Shown in pieces: positions 51,897-60,982 of a stretch of 64,000 nucleotides of DNA. The stretch lies in contig NZ_JAPEMU010000001.1 in assembly GCF_026342405.1 (NCBI RefSeq), forward strand, positions 372,001 to 436,000, given 5' to 3'. Below the pieces are notes generated by a model that was not told the origin of the DNA, made no database searches, and saw only the letters and a program-made list of their open reading frames with translations. Position numbers and translations under genes: made by a program. Each line of letters begins with the position of its first letter. The stretch's first letter is position 1. This stretch comes from Kitasatospora sp. NBC_00240 (GTDB lineage Bacteria > Actinomycetota > Actinomycetes > Streptomycetales > Streptomycetaceae).

Positions 51897-52715
51897 ATGC
51901 AACTTGGCGTGAACGTACCGAACTTCGGGCCCGGGACCGATCCCGGCGTGCTGCGCGAGTGGGCGCAGGTCGTGGAGGGGCTCGGCTTCGGCCTCCTCAT
52001 GGTGTCGGATCACGTGGCCGTCACCCCGGAGGTGGCCGAGCGGTACCCGGAGCCGTTCTACGAGCCGTTCACCACGCTGTCCTGGCTGGCCGGCGTCACC
52101 AGCACGGTGCGACTGGGTACCACGGTGCTGATCCTGCCGTACCGGCATCCGCTGCTGGTGGCCCGCATGGCCGGAAATCTCAACCGGCTCAGCGGCGGGC
52201 GGCTGGTACTGGGGGTCGGCGTCGGCTGGTCGCGTCAGGAGTTCGCGGCGCTCGGCGTCCCGTACACCGCGCGCGGCAGGCTGACCGACGAGCACCTCGC
52301 CGTCCTGCGCAAGACCTGGGACGAGGAGGCCGACGACGGCGCCGCCCCGATCCCGATCTGGGTCGGCGGCCACAGCGAGGCCGCCGTCCGGCGCGCCATC
52401 AGGTTCGCGGACGCCTGGCACCCGCTGCGGGCCACCCTCCCGGCGATGCGCTCCGTTCTCGCGAACCACTCACTGCCGGGGTTCTCACCGCGCATTGCCC
52501 TGCGGCTCACCCCCGCACCGATCGACGACCCCGGGCGGCTCGCCGGCACCGGCAGCGTGGAGCAGGTCCTCGACGATCTCCACCAGCTCCGCGAACTCGG
52601 CGCCGACACCGTCCTGCTCGACCCCTACCACGGGGATCCGGAGGAAACCCGCCGGCCGCACGCGGCCTGGCAGGCCCTCGCCACCGTGGCCGACCTCTGG
52701 AGGACCGCCTCGTGA
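51897..52715 (+). CDS. LLM-class F420-dependent oxidoreductase
   Basis: 272 residues, luciferase-like TIM barrel. MQLGVNVPNFGPG start, SDHVAVTPE, TVRLGTTVLILPYRHPLLVARM and GGRLVLGVGVGWSRQEF are the family motifs of the TIGR03619-type F420 enzymes, and WVGGHSEAAVRRA marks the cofactor end. Streptomycetes make F420. Its stop overlaps the start of the deaminase gene by four bases, so they form one unit probably governed by the divergent Lrp regulator. Substrate unknown. Confidence 0.9.
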   Translation: MQLGVNVPNFGPGTDPGVLREWAQVVEGLGFGLLMVSDHVAVTPEVAERYPEPFYEPFTTLSWLAGVTSTVRLGTTVLILPYRHPLLVARMAGNLNRLSGGRLVLGVGVGWSRQEFAALGVPYTARGRLTDEHLAVLRKTWDEEADDGAAPIPIWVGGHSEAAVRRAIRFADAWHPLRATLPAMRSVLANHSLPGFSPRIALRLTPAPIDDPGRLAGTGSVEQVLDDLHQLRELGADTVLLDPYHGDPEETRRPHAAWQALATVADLWRTAS

Positions 52716-53146
52716 TCACCCCTGCCGACGAGCAGCTTCTGCGCCGTGCGATCGCCCTCGCGGCCAACGCCGTGACCCTCGGCGACGCGCCGTACGGCTC
52801 CCTGCTGGCCGCTGCGGACGGGACCGTCCTCGTCGAGGCCCACAACACGGTGCGCAGCGACAACGACATCAGCGCCCACCCGGAGCTGAAGCTCGCCCGC
52901 TGGGCGGCCCGCGAGCTCGACGCCGACACCGCCGCCCGCACCACCATGTACACCAGCTGCCAGCCCTGCGGCATGTGCACCGGTGGCATCGCCCGCTCCG
53001 GCCTCGGCCGGGTCGTCTTCGCGCTCGCCACCGAGCAGCTCGTCGAGCTCAATCCGGTGTCCGGGGCCTGGCCGACGGTCGCCCAGGACGGCCCGGCCCT
53101 GTTCGACGAGGCGCGCGTTCCCGTCGAGCAGTACTACCGGTCGTGA
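52712..53146 (+). CDS. Nucleoside/cytosine deaminase family protein
   Basis: 144 residues of the cytidine/deoxycytidylate deaminase fold. Zinc motif His56-Pro-Glu58 (AHPELK; usual HAE becomes HPE) and Pro85-Cys86-x-x-Cys89 (CQPCGMC). The best resemblance is to guanine/tRNA-adenosine deaminase-like proteins. GTG start coupled to the LLM gene (GTGA), GGAGG about ten bases upstream. Paired with the F420 enzyme it may take part in catabolism of a nitrogen heterocycle. Confidence 0.88.
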   Translation: MITPADEQLLRRAIALAANAVTLGDAPYGSLLAAADGTVLVEAHNTVRSDNDISAHPELKLARWAARELDADTAARTTMYTSCQPCGMCTGGIARSGLGRVVFALATEQLVELNPVSGAWPTVAQDGPALFDEARVPVEQYYRS

Positions 53147-53231
53147 CCGGGCCTGCCGCCACCGGAGGCCCGGCGGGTGCTCGGGCCGGGAGTGAGCCGG
53201 TCGGTCCGTTCGCACAGGTGAGGGGCTGAGG

Positions 53232-53348
53232 GTGTGTCTGGTGGCCGCGGAGCGGCTGGAGGTCGTGCCCGGGCTGGTGCTGCGGTACCGGCGGGAGGAC
53301 GCCGCCCCCGGTCAGCGGTTCGCTCCGTGGGTGCGGCCTCCGGCGTAG
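53232..53348 (+). CDS. Possible 38-residue small protein
   Basis: GTG to TAG, 38 codons, with GAGGGG before the start. The peptide (VCLVAAERLEVVPGLVLRY and more, ending RFAPWVRPPA) has normal codon bias. No family recognised; it could be a chance ORF. Confidence 0.25.
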   Translation: MCLVAAERLEVVPGLVLRYRREDAAPGQRFAPWVRPPA

Positions 53349-53433
53349 CCGACCGGGCCGCCCGCCCGACCGGGCCGCCCGCCCGCCCGCCCGACCGCCC
53401 GACCGCCGCAGGGACTTGCCCGGTGTCCGCTCT

Positions 53434-54993
53434 TCACCGGGCCAGTTCGTCCAGTCGGCGGGCCGCGGCGGCGAGTTCGGGCGGGCCGCCGCGGCGGGCG
53501 GCCAGCCGGTCGCGTAGGCCGCGCAGTTCGTGGCCGACCAGGGCGGGCATGCCGGCGATCTTGACGGTGGGGTCCTCCAGGGCCGGACGCAGCAGGGCGA
53601 CGGCGGCCTGGGGATCGTCGGCGCAGAGGTGGCAGTCGGCGATCCGGAGTGTGAACAGCAGCCGCGCGGACGGGAGTTGTTCGGGCGCCAGCAGTGCCAG
53701 GGCAGTGCCGGCGGCGTCCAGGGCGCGGAGCGCGAGGCTGGGGTCGCCGACGGCCGCGGCGGCGTCGCGCAGGGCGGCCGCGGCGCCGGACTCCACCCGT
53801 AGGTGCATCGACGCGATGGTGAGCCAGGGGGCGTCGGACTCGTCGCTCGACCCGATGTGGTCGAGGTGCAGGCGGGCTCGGCCGACGTGCCGCACGGTCT
53901 CGCGGACGTCGCCGGACAGGGCGTGGGCGCGGGCCTGGTAGACCTGGGCCATGGCGCCGGCCCAGTGCCGGCCGGGGGCCGCGCGGGTGATCTCGCGGGC
54001 GTAGCCCAGGGCGGAGGCGGCGTCGCCCTCCAGCCGGGCGAGGGTGCTCATGTCGCTGAGGGCGGCGACCTGGGTGGCCGGGTCGTCGGCCAGTTCGGAC
54101 CAGCTGAGCGCCCGGTCGAAGCAGGCCATCGCGGTGGCGTTGCGGCCGCGCTGCATCCGCAGGACCCCGGCGGCGTGGGCGTACTCGGCGGCGAGCCGGG
54201 CGAGCGGGCGGCGCGGGTCGGCCGGTGCCAGCGGCAGCTGCCGGACGATGACCCGCAGGGTGTGTTCGACGGCGGCGGCGATGCCCGGGTGGGCATGCTC
54301 CTCGCCCGCCCGGATGTGGACGGCGAGCAGGCCGGTGAGGGCGTGCACGGTGTCGGCGTCCGTCCGTGGCGGGCCGTCGGGGGCGGTGGCGCAGAACTCG
54401 GCGTGCAGGGCGGCGATGTCGGTGGCCGAGGGGACGGCGCAGCCGGTGGCGCCGTGCAGCGGGCAGAGCAGTCCGTAGTCGGGGAGGCGGGCGGGCAGCA
54501 GGCCGTCCAGCGGCGGTAATACGGCGGGTGTCCGCTCGGGCGCGGGCCAGCCGGGCAGCGGCGGACGGACGGCTCCGCCCGGCCCTGCCGGGCCGGGCTC
54601 CACGTGCTCCGCCTGCTCCTCGCGCTCCTCGGCCGCGCGAAAGGCGGCGAGCAGGTCGCCGTCGGCCGCCAGCAGGCCGTCGAGCCGGGCGGCCAGCCGC
54701 GGGGTGGCCCGGCGGGTGCCGTGTTCGAGTTTGCTGATGGCCGTGTGGTCGTAGCCGACCAGGGCGGCCAGCCGGGCCTGGGTGAGGCCGGCGCTCCGGC
54801 GCCAGTGGCGCAGCCGGGCGCCGAACACCCGCCGGGGGCCGCCGGATGCCGGGTACGCGGCGACGGGCGCCGCGACGGGCGCCGCGGGGGGTGCCGCCGC
54901 CGGGGGTAGCGGGGTGAGGAACGTGGGAGCCGGGGCCCCCGGCGGGGGGACGGCAGGCCCGGCGGTACGCGTGACGGCGTGGGTCCGTTGCAC
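53434..54993 (-). CDS. XRE-type helix-turn-helix regulator with TPR-like domain
   Basis: 519 residues. After a Pro/Ala-rich N-terminal stretch, an XRE helix-turn-helix lies at about residues 55-110 (GARLRHWRRSAGLTQARLAALVGYDHTAISKLEHGTR in pieces). The rest (220-515) is helical and TPR-like (ATAMACFDRALSWSELADDP, ASALGYAREITRAAPGRHWAGAMAQVYQARA), the plan of streptomycete SARP/AfsR-like helical regulators and of Scr1-type proteins. GTG 54993 is preferred because GGGGAG lies five bases upstream. Divergent from the M4-M28 protease gene. Confidence 0.82.
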   Translation of the reverse strand: MQRTHAVTRTAGPAVPPPGAPAPTFLTPLPPAAAPPAAPVAAPVAAYPASGGPRRVFGARLRHWRRSAGLTQARLAALVGYDHTAISKLEHGTRRATPRLAARLDGLLAADGDLLAAFRAAEEREEQAEHVEPGPAGPGGAVRPPLPGWPAPERTPAVLPPLDGLLPARLPDYGLLCPLHGATGCAVPSATDIAALHAEFCATAPDGPPRTDADTVHALTGLLAVHIRAGEEHAHPGIAAAVEHTLRVIVRQLPLAPADPRRPLARLAAEYAHAAGVLRMQRGRNATAMACFDRALSWSELADDPATQVAALSDMSTLARLEGDAASALGYAREITRAAPGRHWAGAMAQVYQARAHALSGDVRETVRHVGRARLHLDHIGSSDESDAPWLTIASMHLRVESGAAAALRDAAAAVGDPSLALRALDAAGTALALLAPEQLPSARLLFTLRIADCHLCADDPQAAVALLRPALEDPTVKIAGMPALVGHELRGLRDRLAARRGGPPELAAAARRLDELAR

Positions 54994-55084
54994 GGCGGCT
55001 CCCCCTGGTCGCTGGGTCGACGGGCGCGTCGGGGCGCCCTCCGTGCCAGGACGGTACTGGAGGAACGGCGCTCCGTACATGAGA

Positions 55085-55096
55085 TGGTCTCAACCA
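55085..55096. promoter_or_regulatory. DasR-like (dre) candidate site
   Basis: TGGTCTCAACCA matches 10 of 12 positions of TGGTCTAGACCA, the core of the DasR site, which controls chitin and N-acetylglucosamine genes in streptomycetes. A weaker half-like match (CTAGACCA) is at 55149-55156. The M4-M28 protease with a chitin-type binding module begins at 55298. Confidence 0.45.
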
Positions 55097-55297
55097 CTTT
55101 GCCGCACAGGCGGCTTGACAGAACTTGCCGAAGCGCCGTTGAACATGACTAGACCATTGCTCCGGACATGACGACATGTGAGGGTTCCGGCACCCGAGCG
55201 CGGACACCCCGGTACGACCCGCCCTCCCCGGCGGCGTACCGGGCGAACCACCGCGGCACCGTCCGCGCTCGAGGACCCCCACGTTCGAGGAGCCTCG

Positions 55298-58200
55298 ATG
55301 CAGCACGGAACCACCAAACGCAGAATGCTGACGGCCGGGACAACCCTGGCCGTCCTGGCAGGCATGATGGCCACCAGCGCCGGATCGGCGTCGGCCAAGC
55401 CGGGCGGGCCCACCACTCCCCCGCCCAGCGCCCTTGCCGCCGCCGTGTCCGCCGCCGACCAGGCGGCCGCCGCCGGCCTGGACTCGCTCGCCAAGGGCCC
55501 CGGCGAGAGCTACGAGCGGCACACCGTCACCCCGTGGATCGACGGCATGTACTCGGTGGCGTACGAGCGCAGCTACCGCGGCCTGCCGGTGGTCGGCGGC
55601 GACGCCGTCGTGATCGCCGACGGGCAGGGTCGGGTCCGGGCCACCCAGTCGGCGTCCACCGGGCCGGTCGGGGTACCGACCACCCCCGTGGTCGGCGCGG
55701 CGCAGGCCGAGCAGACCTCCCGCGGCGCCCTCGCGGCCGTATACGCCGTCGACTCGCACCGGCTGGTCGTCCGGGTCAAGGACGGCAAGGGCCGGCTCGC
55801 CTGGGAGACCGTGCTCACCGGCCGGACCGCGACCGCCCCCAGCCACCAGCACGTCTTCGTCGACGCCCGGACGGGCGTGCTGATCGACAGCTACGACGAC
55901 GTCAAGGCCGGCACCATCAACAGCCGGTGGAACGGCCCCGCACCGCTGACCATCAGCACCACGGGCTCCGGCAGCTCCTACTCGCTGCGCGACCCGAACC
56001 GCTCCGGGCTGAGCTGCGCCGACTACAGCAGCGGCCAGGTCTTCTCCAAGTCCAGCGACTCCTGGGGCACCGGCAACCCGACCAGCAAGGAGACCGGCTG
56101 CGCCGACGTGATGTTCGCGGCGCAGAAGGAATGGGACATGCTCCGCGACTGGCTGGGCCGCAACGGCCACAACGGCAACGGCGGCAGCTGGCCGGTCAAG
56201 GTCGGCCTGAACGACGTCAACGCCTACTGGGACGGCTCGTCGATATCCATCGGCCACAACAACGCCAACGAGTGGATCGCCTCGATCGACGTCGTCGGCC
56301 ACGAGTTCGGCCACGGCATCGACCAGTACACTCCCGGCGGCGCCAACAACGAGTCCGGCCTGGGCGAGGCGACCGGCGACATCATGGGCGCCCTCACCGA
56401 GGCGTACGCGGCCGAGCCGTCCCCGTACGACAACCCCGACTACACCGTCGGCGAGATGATCAACCTGGTCGGCAGCGGGCCGATCCGGAACATGTACAAC
56501 CCCTCGCTGGTCGGCAACAACCCCAACTGCTACTCGGCCTCGATCCCCAACACCGAGGAGCACGCGGCGGCCGGCCCGCTGAACCACTGGTTCTACCTGC
56601 TGGCCGAGGGCTCGGCCCCCGGCGGCGGCAAGCCGTCCAGCCCGACCTGCAACAGCTCCTCCGTGACCGGGATCGGCATCCGCGACGCCGGCCGGGTGTT
56701 CTACGGCGGCATGCTGCTCAAGACCAGCGGGATGACCTACAAGCGGTACCGGACGGCCACCCTGACGGCGGCCAAGAACCTGGACCCGGGCTGCACCATG
56801 TTCAACCGGGCGAAGGCGGCCTGGGACGCGGTCAGCGTCCCCGCCCAGGCCGGCGACCCGACCTGCACCCCGTCCGGCAGCAACGACTTCTCGTTGACGC
56901 TCGGCCCGGCCGCCGGGTCGGTCCAGCCCGGCGCCTCGACCGCTTCCACGGTCAGCACCGCCGTCACCTCGGGCAGCGCGCAGACCGTCAACCTCACCGC
57001 CTCCGGCCAGCCGAGCGGCGTCACGGTCAGCTTCAACCCGTCGTCCGTGCAGGCGGGTTCGTCCTCCGCCATGACGGTGAGCGCCTCCGCCACGGCGGTG
57101 GCCGGAAGCTACACCATCACCGTGACCGGCAGCGGCACCGCCACCCACACCGCGCAGTACTCGCTCACCGTGGGCGGCGGCAACCCCGGCGGCAACGCAC
57201 CGGACATCAGCGTCGCCAACGTGCAGGCCCACCTCGCCCAGCTGAACACCATCGGCTCGCAGAACGGCGGCAACCGCCGGGCCGGCACCGCGGGGCACTC
57301 GCAGTCGCTGGCGTACGTCAAGGGCAAGCTCCAGGCGGCCGGTTACACCGTCACCGAGCAGTCCTGCACCAGCTGCACCTACGTCTCCAACAACCTGATC
57401 GCGGACTGGCCGGGCGGCCCCGCCGACCAGGTGACCATGTTCGGCGCCCACCTGGACAGCGTCGCCGCCGGGCCCGGCATCAACGACAACGGCTCCGGCT
57501 CGGCCGTCCTGCTGGAGAACGCGCTCGCGCTCGCCCAGCAGAACCCGACCCTGACCCGGCACGTCCGCTTCGCCTGGTGGACAGGTGAGGAGCAGGGCCT
57601 TCAGGGCTCCAAGCACTATGTGAACCAGCTCAGTTCCACCCAGCGCAGCGCCATCAAGGGCTACTACAACTTCGACATGGTCGGCTCGCCCAACGCCGGC
57701 TACTTCATCAACAACCTCACCTCCGCGGCCTCCGCGCCGATGAAGGCGTACTGGGACTCGCTGAACGTCCAGCCCGAGGAGAACGTCGAGGGCCAGGGCC
57801 GCTCCGACGACTACTCGTTCCAGCAGGCGGGCATCCCCACCTCCGGCTACGCGGCCGGCGCCAGCGCCGTGAAGACCGCCAACCAGGCGGCCAAGTGGGG
57901 CGGCACCGCGAACCGGGCCTACGACTCCTGCTACCACTCGGCCTGCGACACCAGCAGCAACATCAACGCCACCGTGCTGGACCGCAGCGCCGACGGCGTC
58001 GCGTACACCCTGTGGAAGACCTCGGTCGGGGGCACCACCCCCACCAACGACTTCTCCCTCTCGGTGAACCCGACGACCGGCACCACCACCGCCGGCGGCT
58101 CCACCACCGCCACGGTCGCCACCGCCACCACCGGCGGCAGCGCCCAGACGGTGAACCTGACCGCCTCCGGCCAGCCGAGCGGCACCACCGTCTCGTTCAG

Positions 58201-58495
58201 CCCGGCCTCGGTACAGTCCGGCTCCTCGGCCACCATGACCGTCTCGGTCGGCGCGGGCACCGCCGCCGGCACCTACACGATCACCGTGACCGGTACCGGC
58301 TCCGCCACCCACAGCACCACCTACTCGCTGGTCGTCGGCGGCGACCAGGGCGGCGGGACGTGGGCGGCCGGCACCGTCTACCAGGCGGGCGACATCGTCA
58401 CCTACGGCGGGATCAGCTACCGCTGCCTCCAGGGGCACCAGGCCCAGACCGGCTGGGAACCGCCGATCGTGCCGGCCCTCTGGCAGCGGATCTGA
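55298..58495 (+). CDS. Secreted double protease: M4 metallopeptidase plus M28 aminopeptidase with a CBM5/12-type module
   Basis: 1,065 residues. Signal peptide (about 1-33) and an FTP propeptide-like region. M4 (thermolysin) catalytic domain at about 220-520: His335-Glu-Phe-Gly-His339 with Glu357 as the third zinc ligand ([11 protein letters not shown]), and later His in [13 protein letters not shown] serine/threonine-rich beta domain (about 530-625) follows. M28 aminopeptidase domain at about 635-905: GAHLDSV with His718 and Asp720, [10 protein letters not shown], the [12 protein letters not shown]lu pair, FDMVGSPN, and a His near CYHSACDT. A second beta domain (about 910-1010) and a C-terminal CBM5/12-like module ([33 protein letters not shown]). 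Two complete peptidases in one chain are rare. GAGGAG five bases before ATG. Confidence 0.9.
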   Translation: MQHGTTKRRMLTAGTTLAVLAGMMATSAGSASAKPGGPTTPPPSALAAAVSAADQAAAAGLDSLAKGPGESYERHTVTPWIDGMYSVAYERSYRGLPVVGGDAVVIADGQGRVRATQSASTGPVGVPTTPVVGAAQAEQTSRGALAAVYAVDSHRLVVRVKDGKGRLAWETVLTGRTATAPSHQHVFVDARTGVLIDSYDDVKAGTINSRWNGPAPLTISTTGSGSSYSLRDPNRSGLSCADYSSGQVFSKSSDSWGTGNPTSKETGCADVMFAAQKEWDMLRDWLGRNGHNGNGGSWPVKVGLNDVNAYWDGSSISIGHNNANEWIASIDVVGHEFGHGIDQYTPGGANNESGLGEATGDIMGALTEAYAAEPSPYDNPDYTVGEMINLVGSGPIRNMYNPSLVGNNPNCYSASIPNTEEHAAAGPLNHWFYLLAEGSAPGGGKPSSPTCNSSSVTGIGIRDAGRVFYGGMLLKTSGMTYKRYRTATLTAAKNLDPGCTMFNRAKAAWDAVSVPAQAGDPTCTPSGSNDFSLTLGPAAGSVQPGASTASTVSTAVTSGSAQTVNLTASGQPSGVTVSFNPSSVQAGSSSAMTVSASATAVAGSYTITVTGSGTATHTAQYSLTVGGGNPGGNAPDISVANVQAHLAQLNTIGSQNGGNRRAGTAGHSQSLAYVKGKLQAAGYTVTEQSCTSCTYVSNNLIADWPGGPADQVTMFGAHLDSVAAGPGINDNGSGSAVLLENALALAQQNPTLTRHVRFAWWTGEEQGLQGSKHYVNQLSSTQRSAIKGYYNFDMVGSPNAGYFINNLTSAASAPMKAYWDSLNVQPEENVEGQGRSDDYSFQQAGIPTSGYAAGASAVKTANQAAKWGGTANRAYDSCYHSACDTSSNINATVLDRSADGVAYTLWKTSVGGTTPTNDFSLSVNPTTGTTTAGGSTTATVATATTGGSAQTVNLTASGQPSGTTVSFSPASVQSGSSATMTVSVGAGTAAGTYTITVTGTGSATHSTTYSLVVGGDQGGGTWAAGTVYQAGDIVTYGGISYRCLQGHQAQTGWEPPIVPALWQRI

Positions 58496-59012
58496 CCCGG
58501 CCCGAAGCCACCGCGGCCCGTTGGGGGACGAGCCGCGGCCGGAACGCCGCCCGCCCGAGAGGGGTTCAGTGGGCGGACGGCAGGGATCGGCGCGGACCGG
58601 GGTGAGGGAGGGCCTCCGGCGGGCGGCCGGCGGGTGAAACCGTCGGCCGCCCGCCGGAGGGCAGCCGGAGCACCGGCCGGCCTCGACGTCACGGAGGCGA
58701 CGGACGAGGCGAGTTGACCCTCCGCCGATCCGGGGAAGGGGGCGGGCGGGGGTGCCGTGTGGCGACACACGGCGCCCCCGCCCGTCGGCGTTCCCCGGCA
58801 CCCGTGCTCCCGGTGACCCGCGCCCTCGGTGTTCTCGATACCCCGCCCGTCGGCGTTCCCGGTACCAGCGCGTCAGGCCGACCGGGTGACCGCACACCTC
58901 CGCACCCCGGCCGACCGCCCGCCGGTCCGGTGCCCACCCGCCGGACGGTGCGAGACTGGGCCCCACCCGCGATCCCCGCGCGGCAGCCCCGTACCGAAGG
59001 ACAGCCACCCAC
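58496..59012. other. Intergenic region after the double protease
   Basis: 517 bases. Holds a strong hairpin (58613-58660) and nothing else recognised. Confidence 0.4.
58613..58660 (+). terminator. Hairpin terminator after the double protease
   Basis: Perfect 17-bp inverted repeat (CCTCCGGCGGGCGGCCG and its complement) with a 14-base loop, 118 bases past the stop. Confidence 0.7.
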
Positions 59013-60179
59013 GTGTCACCGGCGCCCACCATCCGCAGCGACGTCCCCGGCTCGTTCCCCTGGAGCGTCTTCCACGAGCGCCACCCGAAGCTCGTCCAGC
59101 AGGTGCTCGACGCGCTGCCCTACGGGCCCGCCGAGCGGGCGGCGGTCGAGGAGCTGCTCGCGGAGAGCACCACCGGCCTGCTGCGGCCGCTGACCGACGA
59201 CGGTGACGACCACGAACTGTGGCTGGAGTGGGGCCGGGACGTCTGGGGCGCGCCGTGGGGCGAGGCGCCGTTCCTCTGGGCCGAGAGCTACTTCTACCGC
59301 CGGCTGCTGGCGGCCACCGGCTGGTTCGGGCCGGGCGCCTGGCGGGGTGTCGATCCGTTCGCCCCCTTCAAGGACGCCGAGCTGGCCGGCCCTGCGGTCG
59401 ACGAGGAGCTCGCCGCCCTGGGCGAGCTGCCGGGGCTCGCGGTGGAGCAGCGGACGGAGGCGCTGCTGGCCTCCTCCCTCTGGGGCAACCGCGCGGACCT
59501 CAGCTTCGGTCTCACGGCCACCCCGGTGGAGGGCCGGCCGGCGGGGCTGGTCGCCGACGACAGCCGGCTGCTGCTCGCGGCGCCGGACCCTGCGGTGCGG
59601 GCCCTGGTCTGCCTGGTCGCGGACAATGCCGGCCGCGAACTGCTGCCGGACCTCGTCCTGGTCGACCACCTGCTGACCGAGGCCCTGGCCGCCGAGGTCG
59701 TGCTGTACGTGAAGCCGTACCCGTACTACGTGTCCGACGCGACCATGGCCGACGTCCTGGCCACGCTGCGGCGGTTGTGCTCATCCCCCGAGCCCGAGGC
59801 CGGCCGGATCGGCCTGCGGCTCCGGCAGGCCATGACCACCGGTCGGCTGACGGTCCGCACCCATCCGTTCTTCTGCGCGCCGCTGCCGTACCACGAGATG
59901 CCGCCCGATCTGCGGGCCGAGTTCGCCGGCGCGGCGCTGACGATCCTCAAGGGCGATCTCAACTACCGCCGGCTGGTCGGGGACCGACTCTGGCCCGCCA
60001 TCACGCCGTTCGCCGAGGTTGCCGGCCACTTCCCCTCGCCCGTGGCGGCCTTGCGCACCCTCAAGTCGGACGTGGTGGTGGGCCTGGACGAGCAGGTGGT
60101 GGCCGATCTGGACGCCTACGGCACCCCTTGGCGCACCAGCGGCACGCACGCCCTGATCCAGGTGCACGGCACGTCCTGA
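59013..60179 (+). CDS. ARMT1-like (DUF89) damage-control phosphatase
   Basis: 388 residues. The DUF89/ARMT1 pattern is seen in WGNRADLSFGL (Asn-Arg-Ala-Asp-Leu), ADNAGRELLPDLVLVDHL (Asp-Asn-Ala-Gly), and LKGDLNYRRLVGD (the Lys-Gly-Asp of the metal site). Members hydrolyse phosphometabolites such as fructose-1-phosphate, possibly as metabolite-repair enzymes, with Mn2+ or Co2+. GTG start with AAGGA upstream. No operon partner. Confidence 0.85.
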   Translation: MSPAPTIRSDVPGSFPWSVFHERHPKLVQQVLDALPYGPAERAAVEELLAESTTGLLRPLTDDGDDHELWLEWGRDVWGAPWGEAPFLWAESYFYRRLLAATGWFGPGAWRGVDPFAPFKDAELAGPAVDEELAALGELPGLAVEQRTEALLASSLWGNRADLSFGLTATPVEGRPAGLVADDSRLLLAAPDPAVRALVCLVADNAGRELLPDLVLVDHLLTEALAAEVVLYVKPYPYYVSDATMADVLATLRRLCSSPEPEAGRIGLRLRQAMTTGRLTVRTHPFFCAPLPYHEMPPDLRAEFAGAALTILKGDLNYRRLVGDRLWPAITPFAEVAGHFPSPVAALRTLKSDVVVGLDEQVVADLDAYGTPWRTSGTHALIQVHGTS

Positions 60180-60258
60180 CCACCGAAGGGCGGCTCCGGG
60201 CCACTCCGGTGCCGGCAGGTGACAGCTCCCGCCGCGGTCCTGCCCGGCGGCCCGCAGG

Positions 60259-60528
60259 TCAGCCCGCCGGGCGCGGCAGCACCCCCGCGAGGACGGTGGC
60301 GACGGTCCTGCCGAGCGCCTCGCTCTCGGGCTGCGCACCGGCGGCGCCGGCGAAGAGCAGGTGGCCGGCCCCGATCAGAGTGGGGGCGAGGGTGTCGATG
60401 TCGGCGTCCGCGGCGATCCGGCCCGCCTCCCGCTCGGCGGCGAGGTACGTGGCGATCATCGTGGTGGCCTCGGCAAGCAGCGGGAGGCCGGCCGACACCT
60501 GCGGGCGGAGCCCGGCCGAGGCCGCCGA
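60259..60528 (-). pseudogene. TetR C-terminal fragment
   Basis: About 90 residues survive: the end of a TetR-family ligand domain (AGLRPQVSAGLPLLAEATTM, IDTLAPTLIGAGHLLFAGAAG). An in-frame TAG immediately upstream and no helix-turn-helix show the N-terminal half is missing. It abuts a methyltransferase fragment on the other strand. Confidence 0.6.
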
Positions 60529-60886
60529 GGCGTTCGCGGCGGTCTACGACCGGCTCGCGCCCGAATCGCTGGCGGCGCGCGCCTACCGGCTGCCCACGCC
60601 CGCCCTGGCGGGGTACTCGACCCTGTTCGACCGGGCCGCCGACGGCATCCGGCAGGCGGGCGCCTTCGGCGAGCCGGAGCAGTGGCGGTTCGACTGGACC
60701 CTGCCGTACTCCCGCGACGAATGGCTGGACCAGTTGCCCACCCAGGGCGACCACAGCCGGCTCCCGCCGGCCCGGCTGGCCGAGCTGCTGGCCGGTGTCG
60801 GCGCCGCCGTCGACGCCCTGGGCGGCGCGTTCACGATGGAGTACACCGCCGTGGTGGTGACAGCGGCGCTGAGCGGCTACACCTGA
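60520..60886 (+). pseudogene. Methyltransferase C-terminal fragment
   Basis: About 120 residues: EAAEAFAAVYDRLAPESLA, EPEQWRFDWTLPYSRDEWLDQLPT, LGGAFTMEYTAVVVTAAL, the end of a class I SAM methyltransferase. The SAM-binding part is absent. The two fragments meet at about 60520-60530, marking an old deletion or recombination join between two divergent genes. Confidence 0.6.
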
Positions 60887-60982
60887 CGGCGGGGCACAGG
60901 GCGCCCGAGCGGACGCGGATCCCGGTCGTGCCCGGCCCGTACGGGGACCGGACCGGGCACGACCGGGCGGGCGTCGGCCCCG

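Noticed and set aside
53312..59032. A 1,906-codon minus-strand frame
   Set aside because: It is antisense to the M4-M28 protease and runs through the XRE gene in another frame; composition is typical of a GC shadow.
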